Assembly (NCBI RefSeq): GCF_004310425.1
Contig: NZ_SIUB01000001.1
Span: 744,001-808,000 of the forward strand
Source: Hansschlegelia quercus
Lineage (GTDB): Bacteria; Pseudomonadota; Alphaproteobacteria; Rhizobiales; Methylopilaceae
Length of the DNA: 64,000 nucleotides
Reading direction: 5' to 3'
Below are positions 52,987-61,708 of this stretch, piece after piece. The translations under genes and the position numbers were made by a program. The notes below the pieces were generated by a model that saw nothing but the letters and a program-made list of their open reading frames with translations, was not told the origin of the DNA and made no database searches. How positions within the stretch are numbered: position 1 is the stretch's first letter; each line of letters opens with the position of its first letter.

Positions 52987-53684
52987 GGCAGCGCCGCCAA
53001 AAGGGCTTCGGACGTCGAGACCGCGCCGAACACGCCGCCCTGCATCTTGATCATCTTGATCGCGGCCTCGTGGTTGCCGCGGTCGGTCGCCGCGCAGCAA
53101 TCCTCCAGCATCACGCATTCGAAGCCGCGGTCGTTCGCTTCGCGCATCGTGGTGTGGACGCAGACGTCGGTGGTGACGCCGGTCAGAACGAGGTTGTCGA
53201 TCCGGCGCTGCTTCAGGATCAGCTCGAGGTCGGTCGCGACGAAGGATCCCTTGCCGGGCTTGTCGATGATCGGCTCGCCCTCGATCGGGTAGAGATCGGG
53301 GATGATGTCCCAGCCGGGCTCGCCGCGCACCAGGATGCGCCCGCAGGGGCCGGGGTCGCCGATGCCAGGGCCGAACTGGCGCGAACGCCAGCGCTTGTTC
53401 TCAGGCAGGTCCGCGAGGTCCGGCCGGTGGCCTTCGCGCGTGTGAAAGACGTGGTAGCCCTTGGCGCGCATCGCCGCGAGCACGCGGCCGATCGGCTCGA
53501 TCGGCGCCCGCGTCAGCGACAGGTCGTAGCCCATCCCGTCGACATAGCCGCCGGGGGCGCAGAAATCCTTCTGCATGTCGATGACGATGAGCGCCGTGTT
53601 CTCCGGCCTGAGGTCGCCATTATAAGGCCACGGATAGGGGTCGGCTTCGATGAAGCGCTGTTCGACGCGGGCGTGGGCGTTCAT
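52983..53684 (-). CDS. biuH: Biuret hydrolase (cysteine hydrolase)
   Basis: 233 residues. Sequence and numbering fit the biuret hydrolase of Rhizobium leguminosarum as I recall it: catalytic Asp36 ([11 protein letters not shown]), Lys142 ([10 protein letters not shown]) and Cys175 ([12 protein letters not shown]), together with [20 protein letters not shown] and [20 protein letters not shown]. It hydrolyses biuret to allophanate and ammonia; allophanate hydrolase is encoded two genes downstream. The gene lies between permease and ATPase genes of the importer, which couples uptake to hydrolysis. The ATG at 53684 is followed 20 residues later by the first conserved block. Confidence 0.92.
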   Translation of the reverse strand: MNAHARVEQRFIEADPYPWPYNGDLRPENTALIVIDMQKDFCAPGGYVDGMGYDLSLTRAPIEPIGRVLAAMRAKGYHVFHTREGHRPDLADLPENKRWRSRQFGPGIGDPGPCGRILVRGEPGWDIIPDLYPIEGEPIIDKPGKGSFVATDLELILKQRRIDNLVLTGVTTDVCVHTTMREANDRGFECVMLEDCCAATDRGNHEAAIKMIKMQGGVFGAVSTSEALLAALP

Positions 53685-53701
53685 CCCTGAGGCGTCCTTC
53701 T

Positions 53702-54625
53702 CTAGCGGGTGATCGACAGCTCGCCGGGCGCGCCGGCGAGCGCACGGCCGGGCGACGAGGCTGCGATCATGACGATGAGGGTCAGCACGTAAGGCGCGGC
53801 GTAGAACAAATAGTAGCCTTGCGTGACGCCGACCGACTGGAGCGCGGGCCCAAGCGCGCCGGCCCCGCCGAACAGCAGCGCCGCGGCGAAGCAGCCCAGT
53901 GGGTTCCAGCGCGCGAAGATCACGAGCGCAACCGCCATCAAGCCCTGGCCGGAGGAGAGACGCTCGTTCCAGCTGCCGGGATAATACAGCGAGAGATAGG
54001 CTCCGCCGATCGCCGCCAGCGCCCCGCCCGCGGCGGTCGCGAACAGCCGCACCGTGTTGGGCGACAGTCCCATGGCGCGGGCGGCGTCGGCGCTGTCGCC
54101 GACCACGCGCACGATCAGCCCGATCTTGGTGTTCTTGAACGCCCACCACAGCGCGAGCGCGAGCGCCGCGCCGACGAGGAACAGGACGTTGACGTTGAGC
54201 GCGGCGCGCACCTGCGGCAGCGACGACCAGTCGCCGAGCGGGATCGCCGGCAGGTTCGGGGCGGAGGGCTGGATGTACGGCTTGCCGAAGAAGAAGGCGA
54301 GGCCCATGCCGAACAGCATCAGCGCGATGCCGACGGCGATGTCGTTGACCTTGGGGAACGAGCAGATCCAGCCATGCAGCAGGCCGAAGCCGGCCCCCGC
54401 GACCATCGCGGCGAGCACCCCGATCCACGGCGAGCCGGTCTCGACCGCGATCGCGTAGGCCGCCATCGCGCCGAACACCAGCGTGCCTTCGAGGCCGAGA
54501 TTGATGCGGCCGGAGCGCTCGGTGATCGTCTCGCCGAGGCTGACGAAGATGAACGGGGTGGAGACCCGGATCGCGCCGCCGAGAATCGCGAGCGGCACGC
54601 CCCAGAGGCCGATGTCGCCTTCCAT
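53702..54625 (-). CDS. Nucleoside-type ABC transporter permease (second subunit)
   Basis: 307 residues from ATG 54625, which overlaps the previous permease stop by one base. Eight or nine membrane helices; family landmarks are [20 protein letters not shown] near residue 30, [20 protein letters not shown], and [20 protein letters not shown]. It matches the NupQ/YufQ class that works with BMP-type binding proteins. Longer readings of this frame into the upstream gene are not coding. Confidence 0.92.
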   Translation of the reverse strand: MEGDIGLWGVPLAILGGAIRVSTPFIFVSLGETITERSGRINLGLEGTLVFGAMAAYAIAVETGSPWIGVLAAMVAGAGFGLLHGWICSFPKVNDIAVGIALMLFGMGLAFFFGKPYIQPSAPNLPAIPLGDWSSLPQVRAALNVNVLFLVGAALALALWWAFKNTKIGLIVRVVGDSADAARAMGLSPNTVRLFATAAGGALAAIGGAYLSLYYPGSWNERLSSGQGLMAVALVIFARWNPLGCFAAALLFGGAGALGPALQSVGVTQGYYLFYAAPYVLTLIVMIAASSPGRALAGAPGELSITR

Positions 54626-55743
54626 CAGGGCGCCCTCTTCCAACGGTCGGGATCGAAGCACTTGAAGCGGCCGTAGAGCGTCTCGCTCATCAGCACGACG
54701 ATGAACAGCATGCCCTGCAGCACGAGGATGGTCGCGTCGGGCAGGCCCATGCGGCGCTGGATCAGGCCGCCGGCCGCCGCGATCCCGCCGAGCAGGAAGG
54801 CGACGGGGACCACGCCGAGCGGGTTCTGCCGGGCGAGGAAGGCGACCAGAATGCCGGCATAGCCATAGCCCGCAGCGAGCGAAGCGTTGGCCGAGCCCTG
54901 CACGGCCGCCACCTCGAACATGCCCGCGAGGCCCGCGAGCGCGCCGGAAAGGGCGCAGAAGCCGACGATCAGCGGACCGACGGCGAGGCCCTGGATCTGC
55001 GCGGCGCGAACATTGCCGCCGGCGACGCGGGCGGCGAAGCCCCAGCGGGTCTTCTCGATCAGCAGCCAGCACGCCACACAGGCGAGCAGCGCGACAACGA
55101 GGCCCCAATGCACGTCCATGCCGGGGATCGGTCCAACACGCGCAGCCTCGGTCAGCGGATGCGTCGAGGGCTTATTGAGCGATGCCGGATCGCGCAGCGG
55201 ACCTTCGACCAGATGGTTCATGAGCGCGATGGCGATATAGGCCATCAGCAGGCTCGAAATGGTCTCGTTGACCGCTCGGTAGTGCCGTAGCGCGCCGACT
55301 GCGCCGATCCAGAGCCCGCCGGCGACCATGCCGGCCGCGGCCATCGCCGCGAGGACGATTACGGACGGCGCATTACCGAGCCAATGTCCGAAGGCTGCGG
55401 CCGCGACGCCGCCGAGCACGATCGCGCCCTCCCCGCCGATCACCGTCAGGCCGAGCCGCGCCGGAAGGGCGACGCAGAGCGCGGCGAAGATCAGCGGCGT
55501 CGCGCGCAGCAGAGCGTTCTGGATCGAGAACCAGCTGCCGAAGCCGCCACGCCACATCAGTTCTAGGAACGTCGATGGCGACTTGCCGAGCAACAGCAGG
55601 AAGACGCTGAACAGCGCCATGCCGGCGAGCAATGCGCCGAGCGGGATGACGACCCCTTCCGCCCGCCGGGCGAGCCACGCGAGCGCCAGCGGCGCTCGCG
55701 GCGGGGAGAGCACGGCGGATGCCGGCGCTGCGATGTCTGTCAT
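54625..55743 (-). CDS. Nucleoside-type ABC transporter permease (first subunit)
   Basis: 372 residues, NupP/YufP class. Landmarks are [60 protein letters not shown] and [20 protein letters not shown]. It forms the channel with the next permease. It begins 27 bases after the solute-binding protein stop. Confidence 0.92.
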   Translation of the reverse strand: MTDIAAPASAVLSPPRAPLALAWLARRAEGVVIPLGALLAGMALFSVFLLLLGKSPSTFLELMWRGGFGSWFSIQNALLRATPLIFAALCVALPARLGLTVIGGEGAIVLGGVAAAAFGHWLGNAPSVIVLAAMAAAGMVAGGLWIGAVGALRHYRAVNETISSLLMAYIAIALMNHLVEGPLRDPASLNKPSTHPLTEAARVGPIPGMDVHWGLVVALLACVACWLLIEKTRWGFAARVAGGNVRAAQIQGLAVGPLIVGFCALSGALAGLAGMFEVAAVQGSANASLAAGYGYAGILVAFLARQNPLGVVPVAFLLGGIAAAGGLIQRRMGLPDATILVLQGMLFIVVLMSETLYGRFKCFDPDRWKRAP

Positions 55744-55770
55744 GGCCGGCGCCCTCCGGAACCGGGACTC

Positions 55771-56895
55771 TCAGGAGGTCGAGCCGCGCACGCCGTCGAC
55801 GAGGTAGTTCATGCTTTCAAGCTCGATCGCCGTCTCCGGGAACGCCTTTCCGGCCGCCGCGACCTCGTTCCCCTTGTTGTCCTTGAGCGGACCCTTGAAG
55901 ACGGAGAAGCCGCCCTTCTTGATCTCGTCCAGCGTCGCCTCGAACTGCTTGCGGCCGGCGTCCGGCACGCCCGGTCCGAGCGGGCTCATCTTCACGAAGC
56001 CGTCGGCGATGCCGCCGCGGGTGAAGTTCGGCAGCGGCTCGCCGGCGAGCAGATGCTTGGCGTACATCGTGTAGACGGTCGCCCAGTTCCATTCGGCGCC
56101 GGTCAGGTATTTCTCCGGGGCGAGCGGCGCCTGGCTGGCGTGATAGCCGCACACGAAGGCGCCGCGGCCGGCGGCGGTCTGCGTGACGACCTTCGGGCCG
56201 TCGACATGGCAGGTGATGACGTCCGCGCCCTGGTCGATCAGCGCGTTGGTGGCTTCGGCCTCCTTCACCGCGAGCGACCATTCGCCGGTGAAGATCACCT
56301 GGCAGGTGATCGACGGATCGACCGAGCGGGCGCCGAGCAGGAAGGCGTTGACGTTGAGCAGCACCTGCGGGATCGGCTTCGCCGCGACGAAGCCGATCTT
56401 CTTCGACTTGGTGGCGTGGCCGGCTGCGACGCCGTTCAGATACTGCCCGAAGTTGATATAGCCGAAATAGGACCCGGCGTTCATCGGGTGCTTGGCCTTG
56501 TCCCAGAGCCCGCCGCAATGGCGGAACTGGACGTCCGGGAACTTCTTGGCCACCGCGATCACGTGCGGATCGAAATAGCCGAAGGACGTCGGGAAGATCA
56601 GCGAGGCGCCGTCGAGGTTGACCATGGATTCCATGGTCTTCTGGACGTCGACCGATTCCGGGACGTTCTCCTCCTCGACAAGCTGAATGCCTTCGATCCC
56701 CCTCAGCGCGTTGGCGCCTTCGGCGTGGGCCTGATTGTAGCCGAAGTCGTCCTTAGGGCCGACATAAATGAAGCCGACGGTCGCGCCCGCGGCCCGCGCC
56801 GGCCTCGCGGTGAACGGCGCGCCTATGACGCCCAGAGCCGCGCCTGCGACCGAGGACTGCAGCAGCCTGCGGCGGGAGATGGACGCATCGGTCAT
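55771..56895 (-). CDS. BMP-family ABC solute-binding protein, Tat-exported
   Basis: 374 residues from ATG 56895 with GGAAGG eight bases upstream; a 21-residue upstream extension lacks support. A Tat leader (SISRRRLLQSSVAGAALGVI) is followed by the mature fold with GATVGFIYVGPKDDFGYNQA, AAGHATKSKKIGFVAAKPIP and DVITCHVDGPKVVTQTAAGR. BMP-type proteins bind nucleosides, nucleobases or purine-derived compounds. As first gene of the importer-biuret hydrolase operon it probably binds a ureide or methylated purine derivative. A cluster of TGCATGCA palindromes lies 130-180 bases upstream. Confidence 0.9.
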   Translation of the reverse strand: MTDASISRRRLLQSSVAGAALGVIGAPFTARPARAAGATVGFIYVGPKDDFGYNQAHAEGANALRGIEGIQLVEEENVPESVDVQKTMESMVNLDGASLIFPTSFGYFDPHVIAVAKKFPDVQFRHCGGLWDKAKHPMNAGSYFGYINFGQYLNGVAAGHATKSKKIGFVAAKPIPQVLLNVNAFLLGARSVDPSITCQVIFTGEWSLAVKEAEATNALIDQGADVITCHVDGPKVVTQTAAGRGAFVCGYHASQAPLAPEKYLTGAEWNWATVYTMYAKHLLAGEPLPNFTRGGIADGFVKMSPLGPGVPDAGRKQFEATLDEIKKGGFSVFKGPLKDNKGNEVAAAGKAFPETAIELESMNYLVDGVRGSTS

Positions 56896-57024
56896 GGGCG
56901 TGGCCTTCCGGTTCGGGCAGGTCGGCTGGCGGCCGACATGAAGCTGCGGGGCGAGCAAGTCCGTTCAGGGACGCAAGGTTGGCGCCGCGTTGACGGCTAA
57001 CTCGATCTCCCTGACGCCAAAAGG

Positions 57025-57074
57025 ATTGCATGCAATTGCGTCGATTTGCATGCGCAAATGCCGTGCATGCATGC
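57025..57074. promoter_or_regulatory. Cluster of three TGCATGCA-type operators
   Basis: Three palindromes follow each other at 20-base spacing: ATTGCATGCAAT (57025-57036), ATTTGC-ATGC-GCAAAT (57044-57059) and GCATGCATGC (57065-57074). They are 130-180 bases upstream of the BMP-type gene. A similar box (TGCAAA-N8-TTTGCA, preceded by TGCATGCAAA) occurs between the formamidase and GntR genes, so the GntR-family protein encoded nearby is the likely binder. Confidence 0.6.
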
Positions 57075-57200
57075 TCAATATTTGGAGGCGGCGACGGCCT
57101 TCGAGCGGCCGCAGCCAATCGCCGCCAGAGCCTCAGGACTCAGCGGTCGCGCGGGACGGTCCCCAGCACGGCGTATGACGATTTTATCGATAAGTGAGAC

Positions 57201-57223
57201 GGGCGCCGCGCTCGGAGGCGCCC
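57201..57223 (-). terminator. Candidate terminator after the formamidase gene
   Basis: GGGCGCC (57201-57207) and GGCGCCC (57217-57223) form a seven-base perfect stem with a nine-base loop, 37 bases downstream of the formamidase stop on the minus strand. The bases after the stem on that strand are not a clear U-run, so the call is tentative. Confidence 0.4.
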
Positions 57224-57259
57224 GCCTCAGAAGGCGGCGCCTACGAGCGCTGCCGGCGC

Positions 57260-58276
57260 TTATTCGGCGGCTTTGTCGAAGCGCTCGCCGTAGGTCCGTG
57301 TCGGTGCCGGGAAGCCGCACGACGTGCCGTCGGTGACCTTCACCGCATCCTCCCACGGCAGCCGGTACTTTCCGGCCACCATGTCGTGCATGAAGGTGTA
57401 CGGGCAGTCCTGCGCCCCGCCTTTCACCGCCGTGTAGGCGCGGTGGCCGAGCTGATAGATGTTGTTCTCGACGCCCCAGCCGATCCGCGCCTCGCGCACG
57501 AGATCGGGCCGGACCTCGGCCGTGATGATCTCGTCCGGCCGCCCCGTCAGCCCATGCGCGATGACCGAACCGTCGAAGTTCACGATCATGCCCTCGCCCA
57601 TCGAATCGAACGAGCCGTCGGTTCCGCACATGCAGACGTTCGCGGTGATCATCAGGTTCTGGAAAGCGTTCGCCTGATTGGTGAAGCGCCAGCTCTCGCG
57701 GATCGGCGCGGTATACCCGGCCGTCCGCAGCATGATCTCGGCGCCCTTATAGGCGCATTCCCGCGCCATCTCGGGGAACATGCCGTCGTGGCAGATGATG
57801 AGCGCGATCTTGGCGCCCTTCGGCCCCTCGATGACCGGCACGCCGAAGTCGCCGGGCTCCCAGGGCTCGACCGGCACCCAAGGGTGCATCTTGCGGTAGT
57901 TCAGCCGGATCTCGCCCTGATCGTCGATGATCAGCCCGGTGTTGTAGGGCATGCCGCCGGGGTTCAGCTCCATGATGGAGAAGCAGCCCCAGATGCGGTT
58001 GTCGACGCAGGCCTTTTTGAACGCCGCGACCTCCGGCCCGTCGATCCGGCACATGATCTCGGGGTTGATGTCCATCGACAGTCCGTGAAGGGCGTATTCC
58101 GGGAACACGACGAGGTCCATCGTCCCGAGATTGCGCCGGGCCTTGGCGACCATCGCGACGATCTTGTCGGTCTGCGCCTTCAGGTCGGTTGGCGTTACGA
58201 CGCTTGGGAGTTGGAGTTGCACGAGGCCGATGACGACGCCGTTTTCCGACTTGTTCAGTCCGCCCAATCCGTTCAT
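57260..58276 (-). CDS. amiF: Formamidase (nitrilase superfamily)
   Basis: 338 residues, close to the 334 of Helicobacter AmiF. The nitrilase triad is present as Glu60 (VVFPEYALHGL), Lys129 (NYRKMHPW) and Cys162 (LIICHDGMFPEMA). The AmiF-type blocks SMDINPEIMCRIDGPEVAAF and RESWRFTNQANAFQNLMITA distinguish it from aliphatic amidase AmiE only partly, so acetamide or a ureide amide remains possible. It hydrolyses formamide to formate and ammonia. It is divergent from the GntR gene and in the same orientation as the importer-ureide operon, which follows after 364 bases. Confidence 0.88.
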   Translation of the reverse strand: MNGLGGLNKSENGVVIGLVQLQLPSVVTPTDLKAQTDKIVAMVAKARRNLGTMDLVVFPEYALHGLSMDINPEIMCRIDGPEVAAFKKACVDNRIWGCFSIMELNPGGMPYNTGLIIDDQGEIRLNYRKMHPWVPVEPWEPGDFGVPVIEGPKGAKIALIICHDGMFPEMARECAYKGAEIMLRTAGYTAPIRESWRFTNQANAFQNLMITANVCMCGTDGSFDSMGEGMIVNFDGSVIAHGLTGRPDEIITAEVRPDLVREARIGWGVENNIYQLGHRAYTAVKGGAQDCPYTFMHDMVAGKYRLPWEDAVKVTDGTSCGFPAPTRTYGERFDKAAE

Positions 58277-58381
58277 CGCGTATCTCCTCAGAAGGCTTGG
58301 CGCGGGCGATCAACCCTGCGCGTGTTGAAGACGCCCTACGCAAAAACCGCGCCGCGATCAGCCAATAGCGTGCCGAAAGCT

Positions 58382-59116
58382 TTGACGCTCCTGCATGCAA
58401 ATTCTAGGTTTTGCATTCTTGAAGCCGAATCCGAGAGCAGTCCAATCGACTCCGCCGACAGCCGCACCCGGACCGACCGCCTGATCCGGGAGCTTTCGGA
58501 CGCGGTGCTCAACGGCGAATTCGCGCCGGGCGACAAGCTCGACGAGCATTCGCTGGCGGAGCGCTACGGCGTGTCGCGCACGCCCGTTCGCGAAGCGCTG
58601 CGACAGCTCGCGACTTCGGGTCTGGTCGACATGCGCCCCCGGCGCGGGGCCGTCGTCGCCACGCTGACGCCGGTTCGTCTGGCGGAATTGTTCGGCGCGA
58701 TGGCCGAACTCGAGGCGACCTGCTCCAGGCTCTGCGCGCTCTCGATGACGCCGGTCGAACGGCGGCGGCTGGAGGAGTTGCACGCCTCCAGCGAGCCGCT
58801 CGTCGACGCCAATGACGCCGAGGGCTTTTCGGCGGTCAATCTCAGCTTCCATTCCGCGCTCTACGCCGGCGCCCATAACGGCCCGCTCGCGGAGATCACC
58901 TCGGGCCTGCGCTCGCGGCTGCTGCCTTATCGGCGGGCGCAGTTCCGCACGCCAGGCCGCCTACCGCGCTCCTTCGCCGAGCACGGCGTGGTGGTGGCCG
59001 CGATCGTCAGCGCTGACGCAGCGGCGGCCCACGCAGCGATGCTGCGCCATGTCAGTCTCGTCGAGGATTCATTCGAGCGCCTGATCGCGGCGACGCGGAG
59101 CAGTCCGGCCGCCTGA
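58382..59116 (+). CDS. GntR-family regulator, FCD subfamily
   Basis: About 244 residues. The N-terminal winged helix reads RLIRELSDAVLNGEFAPGDK, SLAERYGVSRTPVREALRQL and DMRPRRGAVVATLT. The C-terminal FCD ligand domain has metal-binding-type residues in NLSFHSALYAGAHNGPLAEI and FAEHGVVVAAIVSAD. No ATG exists in frame near the domain start; TTG 58382 or GTG 58370 are the only candidates, and both leave a palindromic box inside the first codons. It is divergent from the formamidase gene and the operator-like boxes suggest that it controls formamidase, itself and the ureide importer operon. Confidence 0.87.
   Translation: MTLLHANSRFCILEAESESSPIDSADSRTRTDRLIRELSDAVLNGEFAPGDKLDEHSLAERYGVSRTPVREALRQLATSGLVDMRPRRGAVVATLTPVRLAELFGAMAELEATCSRLCALSMTPVERRRLEELHASSEPLVDANDAEGFSAVNLSFHSALYAGAHNGPLAEITSGLRSRLLPYRRAQFRTPGRLPRSFAEHGVVVAAIVSADAAAAHAAMLRHVSLVEDSFERLIAATRSSPAA
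58396..58415. promoter_or_regulatory. Operator-like box between formamidase and GntR genes
   Basis: TGCAAA (58396-58401), eight bases, TTTGCA (58410-58415); preceded by an overlapping TGCATGCA. It matches the cluster at 57025-57074. It lies about 120 bases upstream of the formamidase start and within or just before the first codons of the GntR gene, depending on the true start. Confidence 0.55.
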
Positions 59117-59119
59117 CTC

Positions 59120-60280
59120 TCACGCCGCGAGCCTGCGCTCCACGATGCGCGCCAGCAGGCTCGCGCCGATCGGCAGGATCGCATCGTCGAGCACGAAGCC
59201 CGGATTGTGCAGCGGCAGGTCGCCGGAATGGCCAACATAGGCATAAGCGCCTGGCGCCTTGCGCAGCATGTCAGCGAAGTCCTCCGAACCCATCATCGGC
59301 CTCGGCTCGGTCAGCACGCCCTCCTCGTCCACGATCTCACGGGCGGCGTCCGCCAAGGCCGCGGCCTCCGCCTCGTGGTTCACGAGCACCTCGAAGGTCG
59401 GACGGTTCCTCAGGTCGACCGTCACCGCATAAGCAGCCGCGATCCCCTCGCAGACCGCCTTCATGCGCGTGCGCATCAGATCCATCACCTCCGGCTTGAA
59501 GGCGCGCATCGTGCCGGTCAGCGTCGCCTCCTCGGGGATGACGTTGTAGGCGGAGCCGGAATGGATCTGCGTGACCGACAGCACGCCGGCGTCGAGCGGC
59601 GAGACGTTGCGCGCGACGATCGACTGGAGAGCCTGCACGAGCGCAGACGCAGCGACGATCGGGTCGCGCGAGGCATGCGGCATAGCCGCGTGCGCCCCCG
59701 AGCCAGTGATGAAAATATCGAAGAAGTCAGCGGCCGCCATCGCCGGACCCGCAAACGCGAGGATCTGCCCCGGCTCTAAATAAGGCGCGTTGTGCAACCC
59801 ATAGATCTCGTCGACCGGGAACTTCTCGAACAGCCCGTCCGCAATCATCGCGCGCGCTCCGCCAAGACCTTCCTCCGCCGGCTGGAACACGAACACCGCC
59901 GTGCCTTCAAAGTCGCGCTTCTCCGCGAGGTAGCGCGCGGCGCCGAGCAACATGGTGGTGTGCCCGTCATGGCCGCAGCCGTGAAACACGCCGGGATTCT
60001 GCGATCGGAACGGCAGGTTCGTGGTCTCGACGATCGGCAGCGCATCCATGTCGGCGCGCAGGCCGATGCGCCGGCCGGGACCCCGCGCCCCTTCGAGCAC
60101 GCCGACCACACCGGTCTTGCCCAGCCCTCGATGCACCTCGACGCCCCATGTGGCGAGCTTTTCGGCGACGATGCTGGAGGTGCGGACCTCCTCAAAGCCG
60201 ATCTCGGGATGGGCGTGGAGATCGTGGCGGATCGCCCTGAGATCATCCTCGAAGGCGAGAATCTCCGGAAGCGCGGGCAT
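59120..60280 (-). CDS. M20-family amidohydrolase (hippurate hydrolase-like)
   Basis: 386 residues from ATG 60280 with AAAGGAA upstream. Metal-binding and catalytic motifs of the M20D group are present: RHDLHAHPEIGFEE, GLRADMDALPI, HGCGHDGHTTMLLGAARYLA, QPAEEGLGGARAM and MGSEDFADML. These enzymes remove acyl groups from amino acids such as hippurate, N-acetyl- or indoleacetyl-amino acids. It is convergent with the GntR gene with only three bases between stops. Its link to the ureide genes is unclear. Confidence 0.92.
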   Translation of the reverse strand: MPALPEILAFEDDLRAIRHDLHAHPEIGFEEVRTSSIVAEKLATWGVEVHRGLGKTGVVGVLEGARGPGRRIGLRADMDALPIVETTNLPFRSQNPGVFHGCGHDGHTTMLLGAARYLAEKRDFEGTAVFVFQPAEEGLGGARAMIADGLFEKFPVDEIYGLHNAPYLEPGQILAFAGPAMAAADFFDIFITGSGAHAAMPHASRDPIVAASALVQALQSIVARNVSPLDAGVLSVTQIHSGSAYNVIPEEATLTGTMRAFKPEVMDLMRTRMKAVCEGIAAAYAVTVDLRNRPTFEVLVNHEAEAAALADAAREIVDEEGVLTEPRPMMGSEDFADMLRKAPGAYAYVGHSGDLPLHNPGFVLDDAILPIGASLLARIVERRLAA

Positions 60281-60371
60281 CGGCGTTCCTTTCTGACTCG
60301 GTCGCTTCTCAGTGTGGAGCAGGGAGCGACGCTCCGGAACCACCCATGACGGCGCAGCGCCGAAAGCCCGC

Positions 60372-61655
60372 TCAGCCGTCGCTCTTGAGGGCAGGACCTC
60401 GTGTCGAGTCGAGGCCTGAGACGGCCGAAAGCGTTACAGGCGCGCCGCTGCGAGTGCTCTCGTAAAGCGCCTCCATGATTACATGATCCTGCACGCCCTC
60501 CTCGCCCGGCGTGCGAGGCCTGCGGCCTTCGCGAAGGCATTCCGCCATATGGTCGAGCTCCAGCGCGAACTGGTTCTTCTGACCGAGCCTCTTGGTCTCG
60601 ATGCTTTCCGCAGTCCCGTCCCGGCGTGAGAGCTTCAGCTCCTGTCCCTCATAGGCAAAGGCGCGTTCGAGATCGATCGTGCCCTTTTCGAGATGCACCC
60701 TCAGGTCCTTGTTCTCGTGCGCGCCATAGGACGAAGAGCAGTTCGCGATGACGCCCGAGGGGAAGACGAGCGTGAAGGCGATGGTCTCCTCGACTTCTCG
60801 ATAGCGCGGATCGTCCTTCGGGTTGCGGATGCGCGCGAAAACCTCCGTGGGCTCTTCGCCGGTGAGAAAACGCGCGGCGTTCAGGCAGTAGAGCCCGATG
60901 TCGGGCAACGCCCCGCCTCCGGCAAGCTCCTTGCGGAAGCGCCACTGATCGCCGGTTCCCATCACTTGCGTGTTGGTCGCCTCGACGATCTTCACTGCCC
61001 CCATCGCGCCGTCGCGGACCAGCTTCTGCACAGCGCGGTTGTTCGGCTCGTACTGGCAGCGATAGGCGATCATCAACTGCACCTTGGCGTCGGCGCAGGC
61101 CTTCGTCATCGCGCGCGCGTCAACGGAGCTGGTCGCCATCGGCTTCTCGCAGAGCACATGCTTGCCGGCTTTTGCCGCGCGCTCGACGAACTCCCGGTGC
61201 ATGGCGTTGGGGAGGACGATGTAGACCGCCTCGATCTCGGGATTGTCCGCGATCCGGTCGAACGAAGCATAATCGTAGAGCGCCTCAGGCTTGATCCCGT
61301 ACTGCTCGCCGACGACACGGGCCTTGTCCGGGCTGCCCGAAACAAGCGCGACTGGCCGCGCCTTCTTCGCCTCGCCGAACGCAGGGAGAATCTCCTCCAG
61401 CGCGAGCCGACCAAGCCCGACGATCGCAAAGCCGACGCGCTTCGCCGGGGCTTCGGGCGCGGGCGGCGGCGCGGAAGGCTTGTCCGCGTCTCCGCGCCAG
61501 TTCGGAAATTCGACCTTGCCGCTCTTGACCGCACCGGCGTCGACCGGGCTCGGCGGGGTATAGGCGGCGGCCGATCCTGCGATTGTCGCGCCCACCAGTC
61601 CAACTCCTCCGGCTGCGATCACTCCGCGCCTAGAAACGCCCGTTTCGTCGGTCAA
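60372..61655 (-). CDS. Tat-exported Gfo/Idh/MocA oxidoreductase (glucose-fructose oxidoreductase-like)
   Basis: 427 residues if started at TTG 61655, which has a strong AGAAGGAGAG four bases upstream and gives a normal twin-arginine leader (SRRGVIAAGGVGLVGATIAG). An ATG at 61730 would add 25 residues and lacks this ribosome site. The mature protein has the NAD(P)-binding FAIVGLGRLALEEILPAFGE, EKPMATSSVDARAMTKACAD with the catalytic Lys, and GGALPDIGLYCLNAARFLTG. Periplasmic glucose-fructose oxidoreductases make sorbitol and gluconolactone with bound NADP; substrate here is unknown. Confidence 0.88.
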   Translation of the reverse strand: MTDETGVSRRGVIAAGGVGLVGATIAGSAAAYTPPSPVDAGAVKSGKVEFPNWRGDADKPSAPPPAPEAPAKRVGFAIVGLGRLALEEILPAFGEAKKARPVALVSGSPDKARVVGEQYGIKPEALYDYASFDRIADNPEIEAVYIVLPNAMHREFVERAAKAGKHVLCEKPMATSSVDARAMTKACADAKVQLMIAYRCQYEPNNRAVQKLVRDGAMGAVKIVEATNTQVMGTGDQWRFRKELAGGGALPDIGLYCLNAARFLTGEEPTEVFARIRNPKDDPRYREVEETIAFTLVFPSGVIANCSSSYGAHENKDLRVHLEKGTIDLERAFAYEGQELKLSRRDGTAESIETKRLGQKNQFALELDHMAECLREGRRPRTPGEEGVQDHVIMEALYESTRSGAPVTLSAVSGLDSTRGPALKSDG

Positions 61656-61708
61656 CTTGCTCTCCTTCTCGTCGAAGGCAGAACGTCTGGCGTTGGCGAG
61701 GGTTCGGC

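Larger units (their letters stand above)
56896..57259. other. Intergenic region upstream of the importer operon
   Basis: Leader and control region of the long leftward operon, lying between its first gene and the end of the formamidase gene. It contains the operator cluster at 57025-57074 and a candidate formamidase terminator at 57201-57223. No gene is supported here. Confidence 0.5.

Noticed and set aside
57194-58369. N-terminal extension of the GntR protein through the formamidase region
   Set aside because: This part is antisense to the formamidase gene, which has an intact Glu-Lys-Cys triad.
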